DNA of 18,625 nucleotides from Sandaracinaceae bacterium (GTDB taxonomy: Bacteria; Myxococcota_A; Polyangia; Polyangiales; Sandaracinaceae): contig JANWYL010000024.1 of the NCBI GenBank assembly GCA_025056955.1, forward strand, positions 1 through 18,625, written 5' to 3'. The notes under the pieces were generated by a model that saw only the letters and a list, made by a program, of their open reading frames with translations, searched no databases and was not told the origin of the DNA. Shown here piece after piece: positions 1 to 6,236 of the stretch. Position numbers and translations under genes: made by a program. How positions within the stretch are numbered: position 1 is the first letter of the stretch; every line of letters begins with the position of its first letter.

Positions 1-1197
1 ACGGTTGACCTTCGCAGGCTCATTGAAATGAGTCCGGCGGTTATCTTGGTTGCTTTTGTGGTAATCATTGCCCAATCCTTGGTTGTCACCTCGATGGGTT
101 TGATTTCGGGAGTGGGCCTTCGTCCTGCCCTGATTGGCGGGCTCCTGCTTGGGCAGGTTGGCGAATTTTCTTTTATTTTGGCTTCGCTTGGGCGCTCTAT
201 GCACATGGTGCGTCGAGACCTCCCCACGCTCCTTGTTGGGGTTTCAGTTCTGACTGTGTTCACTACCCCACTTTTGGCGCGCGCAAGCGATCGCATCGTT
301 CGTTTTGTTGATCGTCATCTTCCAGCTCCTCTCCGCCACTTGCTTGTGCTTTACGATCAATGGGTGGCGGCATTGCGGGTGCAGTATCGGGAGAGCCAAA
401 ACAACCGCGTTCGGAAAGCGTTGAGGGCGCTTCTCTTCGATGGGTTGCTGGTGGTTGGTCTTTTTGCTGGGATTGCCAAAATCAGCCGCCCTGTCACGCG
501 CTGGGTTGCGGTGGAATTGGGCGTCCGCAAAACTTACGTCCATGTTGTTTGGGTTACTCTTGCCTTTGTGCTGGTTGTGGGGCCTGTGCTTTGGTCGATG
601 ATGCGGACCACCCATGCCCTAGTGGATGCGGTGTTTGAAAGGCAAGGTGAAGACCGGCGCCACACCCGCGCCTTGCGGCAGGCTTTCCGCGCCTTGCTGT
701 TGGTTGGGATGGCCCTTCTTGTGGGATTTCCAGCTGTGACTTTGTTTGGGGCAGAATTCAAGAGTCAAAAAGTGCTCTGGGCCATGGCGCTTTTTATGGC
801 TGCTCTCGTTTTTTCGACATGGCGTTCAGCCAAGGCAGCTGGCGAGGAGATTCAATCTGCAGCCCTTTCACTGGCCCGCTTCTTGATGGCATCACCCACC
901 TCCTCGGAGCGGGCCAGCAGTCCTTTTCTCCCACCTCATTTGCCTGTTTTGGGAAATTTGCACTCTGTCGTGGTGCAACCAAACTGGGCTTGTGTGGGGC
1001 GCAGCCTTGGGGAGCTCAACCTTCGGGCCCTGACGGATGTGGCAGTGCTTGCAATTCAGCGTGGCGAGAGGGTGATCACCATCCCGAGGGGTGAGGAGGT
1101 GCTTTTGGCTCATGACCTTCTTCTCATCACTGGCACCGATGATTCGGTTGAACAGGGAATACACCTTCTTCGTGGGGACTCTCAAAGCCAGGGCTAA
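1..1197 (+). CDS. CPA2-family cation:proton antiporter, 3' part (5' end outside window)
   Basis: The reading frame is open to the left edge, so this is the C-terminal 398 residues of a larger protein; the ATG at 28 is internal. The first ~60 residues match the last helices of the Na+/H+ exchanger core of KefB/KefC-like antiporters (the Leu-Leu-Gly-Gln-Val-Gly-Glu-Phe-Ser stretch near residue 53). About four further hydrophobic segments follow, separated by basic loops. The last ~80 residues look like a TrkA-C (RCK-C) ligand-binding domain, with a Gly-Arg-Ser-Leu-Gly-Glu-Leu-Asn-Leu-Arg core and an Ile-Thr-Gly-Thr end. I see no Rossmann-type RCK-N domain between membrane part and RCK-C, unlike Kef proteins. 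By family knowledge it exchanges K+ or Na+ for H+ across the inner membrane. The gene ends 83 bp from the convergent flippase gene. Family call firm; ion specificity unknown. Confidence 0.88.
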   Translation, partial: TVDLRRLIEMSPAVILVAFVVIIAQSLVVTSMGLISGVGLRPALIGGLLLGQVGEFSFILASLGRSMHMVRRDLPTLLVGVSVLTVFTTPLLARASDRIVRFVDRHLPAPLRHLLVLYDQWVAALRVQYRESQNNRVRKALRALLFDGLLVVGLFAGIAKISRPVTRWVAVELGVRKTYVHVVWVTLAFVLVVGPVLWSMMRTTHALVDAVFERQGEDRRHTRALRQAFRALLLVGMALLVGFPAVTLFGAEFKSQKVLWAMALFMAALVFSTWRSAKAAGEEIQSAALSLARFLMASPTSSERASSPFLPPHLPVLGNLHSVVVQPNWACVGRSLGELNLRALTDVAVLAIQRGERVITIPRGEEVLLAHDLLLITGTDDSVEQGIHLLRGDSQSQG

Positions 1198-1280
1198 AGG
1201 TGCTTTTTGCCAATCTCGATGGGATTTTAGAGGCCAAAGAAAAGAAGGAGTACACTGGGTTGAGCGATGGTTGATGGTGT

Positions 1281-2807
1281 TCAAGTTCGGTGACTTGAAA
1301 AGCGTTGAGAGATGCGCTTTCTGACCAAGGCGATCCATTTTCTCCCCCACGGTTGCAGGGCAACACCTAGGGCAGTACCCAGAAAAGCTCCCACAAGCCC
1401 CAGCGCTGCTTTGATCAAGGCGCCGACCCTGCCTGGAAATGAAATTGGGTTGATCGCGAGGCATATCAGTGCGGTGGGTATCAAGAGAACAATCAAGTCC
1501 TTAATCAGTATCCGAGAAACTCCTTGGCCAACAAAGCGCTTGAGGAAGGGGGTAGAGGGAAGCAGAGCATTGATGAGCTGCATGAGGGGCCATCCCATCG
1601 CAACAACCGTTAGGGAATGGGTGAAGTGAGATACAGAAAACCATGCAATTCCTGCGATGATTGCGATGCTGGTTGATATCAACAAGGGCCTGAAAAAACC
1701 AGAAGCATAAGCAAATGCGGCGAAAAGAGTTGGGGTAAGGCTGAACGATTGACCAATGGCAAGGATGCGGACAATCGGAGTGGCGTCACGCGCGAGTTCA
1801 CCATTCCCAGTCCAGCCAAAGATGAAAGGTTGAGCAAAGGTGATCAAAGCACAACTTGCTGGTACCACCATGGTAAACATGGTGCGCATTGCCTGTATGT
1901 AAACTGAGCGGGTTTCGGTGAGTTCCGCACCAACAGAGCGGTGGAAACGGGGAAGATAGGCAGTGAAAACAGGAGAGATGACATGGCTTAGATTGGATGC
2001 GATGGTTTGGGCAAACCCATAGAGCCCAAGATCTCCAAGGGGAATCAGCGAAGCGAGCAGGACCCGGTCGATGCTGCTTGTCACGAGGAACAATGAATTC
2101 AAAGCAAAGGCGCCGATGCTTCTATTGCGGCTTGCTTTCAAAAGGTCGAATCGGAAGCGAGGAAGTGGCGATAGGGGAGGGAGTACCCTGCGACCGAAGA
2201 AGCGCAAAGCCATCCAGTGCGCCACGCTGCTCATGGCATACATGCAGGCAAACACCTTGGGCGAGGCTTCAATCCAGTAGAGCCCAGCAATTGCCATTGA
2301 GGCCCGCAGCAGTGCATTGGCTGAGGCAATTGCGTTTTGAATTGCTTGGCGCTCAGCATTGATGAGGATTTGGTTCCATAAGGCAATGGGCCACTGCAAA
2401 GCCAACCAAGCGCCCATCCACATGAAGGTTTGAGAAATGGCATCAAGGGATAAGGCTTCCCTTTGAACCAGGTGCTGCGCCAGCCAGGGAGAGGCGATTG
2501 CAAAAATGGTGAACACTCCACAGGCCAAGAGCCAATAGAGAATTCCCATGGTGTGTATGAATTCCCCAAGCTCTTGGGCATTTTGTTCTCGGTTTTGAAT
2601 CGAACGGGCCACCCTTCGACCGAGCTCAACTCCTAGCCCTGTGTCGAGGATGGTTTGGAGCATGGCAAAGGAGTTGAGCACGGTAACCAACCCATACCCT
2701 TCTCGCCCAAGCAGCTGCACGTAGTATGGAACTGTGACCAGAGTGACAACAATCCCCCATGCTTTTCCAAGGAGATTGGCGATGAGGTTAACTGCAAGAC
2801 CGAACAT
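1281..2807 (-). CDS. Polysaccharide/O-antigen flippase-like membrane protein (MOP superfamily)
   Basis: The product is 508 residues with about a dozen or more hydrophobic segments spread over the whole length and a short basic C-terminal tail, the size and layout of Wzx/RfbX-type exporters. The N-terminal signature (Pro-Tyr-Tyr-Val-Gln-Leu-Leu-Gly-Arg-Glu-Gly-Tyr-Gly, residues 27-39, then Leu-Asp-Thr-Gly-Leu-Gly near 54-59) is typical of the polysaccharide biosynthesis family. Such proteins flip undecaprenyl-linked glycans across the inner membrane. No glycosyltransferase or polymerase lies beside it, so its substrate cannot be inferred and this is not an ordinary capsule or O-antigen locus. 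The ATG at 2807 fits the family's usual N-terminus but has no clear Shine-Dalgarno sequence. It lies 56 bp after the mscS-like gene and may be last in that transcript. Confidence 0.85.
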   Translation of the reverse strand: MFGLAVNLIANLLGKAWGIVVTLVTVPYYVQLLGREGYGLVTVLNSFAMLQTILDTGLGVELGRRVARSIQNREQNAQELGEFIHTMGILYWLLACGVFTIFAIASPWLAQHLVQREALSLDAISQTFMWMGAWLALQWPIALWNQILINAERQAIQNAIASANALLRASMAIAGLYWIEASPKVFACMYAMSSVAHWMALRFFGRRVLPPLSPLPRFRFDLLKASRNRSIGAFALNSLFLVTSSIDRVLLASLIPLGDLGLYGFAQTIASNLSHVISPVFTAYLPRFHRSVGAELTETRSVYIQAMRTMFTMVVPASCALITFAQPFIFGWTGNGELARDATPIVRILAIGQSFSLTPTLFAAFAYASGFFRPLLISTSIAIIAGIAWFSVSHFTHSLTVVAMGWPLMQLINALLPSTPFLKRFVGQGVSRILIKDLIVLLIPTALICLAINPISFPGRVGALIKAALGLVGAFLGTALGVALQPWGRKWIALVRKRISQRFSSHRT

Positions 2808-2863
2808 GAGAAGACTGGGAAAAGAAAAGAAAGCAAAGGAAGGTATGGTGAATGGTGAATGAA

Positions 2864-3715
2864 TTAACTTTGCGACTCATTTTTGCGGATGGTGACACCG
2901 ATTTGGGTGATAGGAATTTCGATTCCTTCTTGATCAAAGGCCCGTTTGATGCGTTGCAGCAAAAAACGCCTTGCAGCCCATTGTTGGATTGGAGGCACAA
3001 CCTTCACCCGTGCACGGATGACCACCGAAGAAGCACCAAGCTCCTGAACACCCATCACCTCCGGCTCGCTCAGAACCCCTGCCCAGCCTTCTTCTGTGCA
3101 AGCTTTCTCGATGGTGGCCTGAATCACTTGAATGGCACGCTCGACATCGGCCTCATGGGGTACCCGAATGTCAATCAAAGGACGGGCAAACTCACGGGTT
3201 AGGTTTTCAACGATTTTGATCTCCCCATTTGGAATGAAAACCACTTTGCCATCCATATCCCGAAGCCGCACAAAGCGCAGGGTGAGTTCTTCGACAGTGC
3301 CAACATAATTTCCAATCCGCACGACTTCTCCTTGGCGCATTTGGTCTTCGACCAGAATCAACAAGCCTCCCAAATAATCCCGAACGAAGGCTTGGGCACC
3401 AAAACCGATGGCCACACCAGCCACCCCTGCTGTGGCAAGAATTGGGGCGATCGAAATCCCAAGCTCAGACAAAATGAGCATGCCCGCAACGATGAGAGTG
3501 ACCACATCCACAACATGGCGGAGTGCCCTTGCGAGGGTTTGAAAGCGCATGCCCGCATTTGGATCGCTTCTTGAGGAGATCTTCGAACCCAGAGCTTGAA
3601 TTGCACCGCCAATCAATCTGCGAAGGAGCAAGGCAGCTCCACCAATTCCCACAATTCGAGCCAATGTCCAAACAGAAGGAGGGATTGAAAACGAAGGCAA
3701 AGGGTCGAATTCCAT
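2864..3715 (-). CDS. Small-conductance mechanosensitive channel, MscS family
   Basis: From the ATG at 3715 the product is 283 residues, close to the 286 of E. coli MscS. There are three N-terminal hydrophobic helices (about 17-33, 68-84, 88-118). The third is the pore helix, Gly/Ala-rich with Gly-Val-Ala-Ile-Gly-Phe-Gly-Ala-Gln (102-108) and Val-Arg-Asp-Tyr-Leu-Gly-Gly (111-117). The beta domain follows (Gly-Thr-Val-Glu-Glu at 139-143, Ile-Pro-Asn-Gly at 161-164), then the cytoplasmic alpha/beta vestibule. The channel opens under membrane tension and releases solutes on hypo-osmotic shock. The frame extends upstream to 3841, but that would overlap the upstream gene by ~106 bp and add a poorly protein-like stretch. 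The 3715 start sits 20 bp after that gene's stop, with a GGAG 16 nt upstream, rather far. Possibly cotranscribed with the M23 and flippase genes. Confidence 0.93.
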   Translation of the reverse strand: MEFDPLPSFSIPPSVWTLARIVGIGGAALLLRRLIGGAIQALGSKISSRSDPNAGMRFQTLARALRHVVDVVTLIVAGMLILSELGISIAPILATAGVAGVAIGFGAQAFVRDYLGGLLILVEDQMRQGEVVRIGNYVGTVEELTLRFVRLRDMDGKVVFIPNGEIKIVENLTREFARPLIDIRVPHEADVERAIQVIQATIEKACTEEGWAGVLSEPEVMGVQELGASSVVIRARVKVVPPIQQWAARRFLLQRIKRAFDQEGIEIPITQIGVTIRKNESQS

Positions 3716-3735
3716 CAGATGCTTAAGATTGCTCC

Positions 3736-4935
3736 TTATCTTGCGAAAGTGCACGCAGAAAGGGCCAGTAAAACGAGGAGCATGCACAGGCAAGGTACAC
3801 TCAAAGAAAATCGGCGAGGGAGGCCAACTCGACAGGAGCACGAGCCCGCAAGCTTCGTTGGTTTATGTTCGTCGAAGGCATCATGGTCTTCGCTCGCATG
3901 GGCGTCGAGGGGGGCTTGTGGCGAGCTCCAGGCATCCGGAAGCGGCGGTGTCCAGGCATCTGGTGGAGGCGGTGTCCAGGCGTCTTCGAGGCAAGGGGCA
4001 TCTCCGTTTCTGCAATCTTCGTCAACGCCGTTTCCACAGCGTTCTGGAGCTCCTGGATGTACTGCTGGGTTCATATCGTCGCAGTCTCCCTCGTCTGGGG
4101 CATATGAGTCCCCATCCCGATCACATACGTCGTCGCTTCCGACTGGTCTTGCCTCGCAACGGCCAGGCAGGCAGCTTTCTACCATTTGCATCCCATGAAC
4201 ACAGCGCCTCCGTTCTTGCTCGCCCGAGCAGGTCCAGATCTCATGCCACCCAGGAGGACACGAGAAGGACCCTTCACAGCGTTCTCCTGGTAGGGCCCGG
4301 TAAGCACCTTGCTCGAGCCAGCTTGAGGGGCTGGTTGGGGAGCAGGGACCTGCAAAGGGATCGAAAGCAGTGCCAGAAGTGCTTCCCCGTCGGACTTCGA
4401 AGTGAAGGTGCGCTCCGGTTGAGCAGCCGCTCGATCCGATTTGCCCAATCACTTGGCCGCATCGGACTGTTTCACCTGGACGGACCCTGACAGAGCCCCG
4501 GCGCAGGTGAGCATAGATGGCGATAAGGGAGCCGTGCCGGATGCGCACATGGTTACCGAATCCGCCTGCTGCCCCTGTGCCACATGGTGAAGCCCCTGCT
4601 ACGCACTCCGTGCACCTGTCCTCGAAGCCATCGACAGCTGCCTCAACCACTCCGTCTGCTCCAGCAACCACTTCATGCCCCATCTCTATTGCAGGAAGAC
4701 CCCCGCGGAGACTGAAGTCAGTGCCACGGTGCCCATTGTAGCTTGAGCGGCCACAATTCCAGTCTTGGTGGGTCCCTCTTGGGTCGTGGTCAAAGTAATA
4801 CCAATTCGCAATGCAGGTGGAGCAAGCCACAGGGCGACGAAAGCGTTGGGCTTTGGCCCATGGTGTGAGGAAGGGTGTCAATAAGACTCCAATCATGAGA
4901 GCGCTCAAGGAGATTTGATGCTTTGGCCCACTCAT
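3736..4935 (-). CDS. Secreted M23-family metallopeptidase with MopE-type motif and MYXO-CTERM-like tail
   Basis: The 399-residue product begins with a signal peptide (hydrophobic 9-29, likely cut after Ala-Lys-Ala at 29). The peptidase domain spans about 60-200 and keeps the LytM/M23 residues: His69-x3-Asp73, His143 in Tyr-Ala-His-Leu, and His176-Leu-His178. It should cleave peptidoglycan cross-bridges outside the inner membrane. Next comes a Cys-rich region (220-260), then a MopE-type putative metal-binding motif (about 272-308: Asp-Arg-Asp-Gly-Asp, Gly-Asp-Cys-Asp-Asp, Asn-Gly-Val-Asp-Glu-Asp-Cys), a repetitive Asp-Ala-Trp/Pro linker (318-339), and a tail with Gly-Ser-Cys-Ser-Cys-Arg and a hydrophobic helix. 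The tail resembles MYXO-CTERM but ends with only one Arg and has extra Cys residues. The start is set by an ATGA overlap with the upstream stop and an AAGGAG 5 nt before the ATG. Translational coupling to the lipoprotein gene is likely. Confidence 0.93.
   Translation of the reverse strand: MSGPKHQISLSALMIGVLLTPFLTPWAKAQRFRRPVACSTCIANWYYFDHDPRGTHQDWNCGRSSYNGHRGTDFSLRGGLPAIEMGHEVVAGADGVVEAAVDGFEDRCTECVAGASPCGTGAAGGFGNHVRIRHGSLIAIYAHLRRGSVRVRPGETVRCGQVIGQIGSSGCSTGAHLHFEVRRGSTSGTAFDPFAGPCSPTSPSSWLEQGAYRALPGERCEGSFSCPPGWHEIWTCSGEQERRRCVHGMQMVESCLPGRCEARPVGSDDVCDRDGDSYAPDEGDCDDMNPAVHPGAPERCGNGVDEDCRNGDAPCLEDAWTPPPPDAWTPPLPDAWSSPQAPLDAHASEDHDAFDEHKPTKLAGSCSCRVGLPRRFSLSVPCLCMLLVLLALSACTFAR
3919..3984 (-). 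repeat. Three tandem 24-bp units encoding an Asp-Ala-Trp/Pro linker
   Basis: Within the M23 gene, residues 318-339 are three near-copies of an eight-residue unit (Asp-Ala-Trp-Thr-Pro-Pro-x-Pro; the third ends Ser-Ser-Pro). On the plus strand the repeat core reads GGCGGTGTCCAGGC. It forms the spacer between the MopE-like motif and the C-terminal sorting-like tail. Such short in-frame repeats can change copy number between strains. Confidence 0.75.
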
Positions 4936-5675
4936 CGCAGCTCCTTGGGAAGGGAGATTCGCACTTCTTGGTCGCTCACTTCAACGACAAGTGCATCTGC
5001 TTCAAAACCAAGGATGCGGTCAGGAAGAGGTGAGTACCCCTGGTCAAGGGGATCACCAACCTTCAAGGTGCAGTTGGTAAGGCAGCTCATGCCTTCTCCA
5101 TCCGACCAAAGGGCCCAAAGGCCTGCAACTCCACCATTTTTAGCTCCAATAAAAGCAAGCCTCCGCTTGGCTGCTTCCCTTTTTTCCCACACAATTGAGC
5201 CCACTGAGATCAGCTGGTGGCCTCGAAAACTTCGCTTGCGCTTCCCATCGTGGACCACGAGCACGACCTCGCCACCCTCCTCAGTGGCCCATGCAGAAAA
5301 GCGGTTATCGTGGGAAAGAGTTGGAGGAATCAGCACCCCCTCATCAATCAATTCAGTTGTTCCATCATCCATCACCCATTCAAGCCTTCCGCTTGGTCTT
5401 AACACCAATGCACCACCTTGCCAAGGGGCACCCCCAATCACCCATTCCTTGATTGGGAGTTTGTGAGCCCCATGATTCAGGACGACCCGAAACCATGATG
5501 GTCCATCTCCACCAGCTGGCGTTAAGTGAAGTTCTTCGACAATTTCAAGTTGAGCTGTAGTGGGATGTGTGGCAATTCCGCGTTGAATGTTCGCCTCTTC
5601 CTGGGTGCATCCAGCGGTGCAGAGCGCCAAAACCAATCGCAGCTCCCACCTTGATAACAAGGTGAGCTTCGGCAT
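4932..5675 (-). CDS. Putative lipoprotein with TolB/WD-like propeller features
   Basis: From the ATG at 5675 the product is 247 residues. It starts with a short basic n-region, a hydrophobic stretch and a lipobox-like Leu-Cys-Thr-Ala-Gly-Cys (18-23), suggesting lipidation at Cys23. The rest is beta-rich. Segments such as Leu-Ser-His-Asp-Asn-Arg-Phe-Ser-Ala-Trp (120-129) and Arg-Arg-Leu-Ala-Phe-Ile-Gly-Ala (171-178), followed by Gly-Leu-Trp-Ala-Leu (185-189), look like TolB-type propeller blades; this is a resemblance, not a firm domain call. Function is unknown. Its stop overlaps the M23 start by 4 bp (ATGA), so the two proteins are probably made together and may act together in the envelope. 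An in-frame ATG at 5729 would add 18 residues and leave 25 bp to ridA. Neither start has a good Shine-Dalgarno; I prefer 5675 because it places the signal peptide normally. Confidence 0.72.
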   Translation of the reverse strand: MPKLTLLSRWELRLVLALCTAGCTQEEANIQRGIATHPTTAQLEIVEELHLTPAGGDGPSWFRVVLNHGAHKLPIKEWVIGGAPWQGGALVLRPSGRLEWVMDDGTTELIDEGVLIPPTLSHDNRFSAWATEEGGEVVLVVHDGKRKRSFRGHQLISVGSIVWEKREAAKRRLAFIGAKNGGVAGLWALWSDGEGMSCLTNCTLKVGDPLDQGYSPLPDRILGFEADALVVEVSDQEVRISLPKELR

Positions 5676-5754
5676 TTGGGTGTGTGCAAACGGGCGGGCT
5701 TTCTTGCATGTTGGATGAAGAAAGGGCATGGCAGGGGAAGGGGCAGGTGAGTGC

Positions 5755-6159
5755 TCACTCTGAGTGATTGGCTTCTTGAACCAAAGCGATTGCCTCGATT
5801 TCGATCCGCACGCCCATTGGGAGGCGGCTCACTTGGACGGTTGAGCGAGCGGGTGGAGTGAGCCCCTCAAAAAAGCGGGCATAGGTTGCATTCATGCGAT
5901 TGAAATCAGAGAAATCAGTGAGAAAGACCGTTGTCTTAACCACCTTTCCCAACGACGAGCCTCCCGCTTCAAGCAAGGCCTTGAGGTTGCGCATGACCTG
6001 CTCAGTTTGGCTTTCGATGTCTTCACCAACCACTTTGCCTGTTGCCGGATCAACCGGTATTTGCCCAGACACAAACAGGAAAGACCCCGCCCGAAGGGCT
6101 GGGGAATAGGGGCCAATTGCTTGAGGGGCCTTGGGGTCATGGATTGCCTTGCGCTCCAT
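5755..6159 (-). CDS. ridA: RidA family reactive enamine/imine deaminase
   Basis: The 134-residue product matches the YjgF/YER057c/UK114 family over its full length: Gly-Pro-Tyr-Ser-Pro-Ala (16-21), Ser-Gly-Gln-Ile-Pro (31-35), Arg105 in Ala-Arg-Ser and Glu120 in Ile-Glu-Ile-Glu-Ala. Arg105 and Glu120 fall at the same positions as the key residues of E. coli RidA. The enzyme hydrolyses reactive 2-aminoacrylate and related enamines/imines released by PLP enzymes, protecting cytosolic PLP-dependent enzymes. A TTG 39 bp upstream keeps the frame open but adds residues not usual in the family; the ATG at 6159 gives the normal length. No Shine-Dalgarno is visible, and a TATGAT lies just 6 nt upstream of the ATG, so a leaderless transcript is possible. 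It heads the run toward the lipoprotein and M23 genes and diverges from ggt. Confidence 0.95.
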   Translation of the reverse strand: MERKAIHDPKAPQAIGPYSPALRAGSFLFVSGQIPVDPATGKVVGEDIESQTEQVMRNLKALLEAGGSSLGKVVKTTVFLTDFSDFNRMNATYARFFEGLTPPARSTVQVSRLPMGVRIEIEAIALVQEANHSE

Positions 6160-6165
6160 GAGCAA

Positions 6166-6171
6166 ATCATA
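6166..6171 (-). promoter_or_regulatory. Candidate -10 element for ridA
   Basis: TATGAT on the minus strand ends 6 nt before the ridA ATG, inside the 77-bp divergent gap shared with ggt. No good -35 hexamer is found at 16-18 nt; a TTGCAA is 21 nt away. If used, transcription would start at or next to the A of the ATG. This is inferred from sequence only. Confidence 0.3.
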
Positions 6172-6236
6172 CCGACTTTTTACCAAGCTGCTTTGCAAGA
6201 GGGAAAAAGAAGAACTGGTTCAAGGAGCCTAAAGAC

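Noticed and set aside
1280..1299. Perfect 7-bp inverted repeat TTCAAGT/ACTTGAA with a 6-nt loop at the flippase stop codon
   Set aside because: No T-run follows on either strand and the stem is AT-rich, so it is not a convincing terminator for the convergent genes.
892..1464. Open frame of 190 codons on the minus strand across the convergent gap
   Set aside because: It is antisense to the antiporter's TrkA-C region and overlaps the flippase 3' end in another frame; composition is Pro/Ser/Cys/His-rich without any recognisable motif.
3716..3841. N-terminal extension of the MscS-type channel
   Set aside because: It would overlap the M23 gene by about 106 bp and adds Pro/Cys/His-rich residues absent from the family; the ATG at 3715 gives the standard length.
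3729..4490. Open frame of 253 codons on the plus strand
   Set aside because: Antisense to the M23 gene, which has an intact active site, signal peptide and Shine-Dalgarno; the plus-strand product is Arg/Ser/His-rich with no motif.
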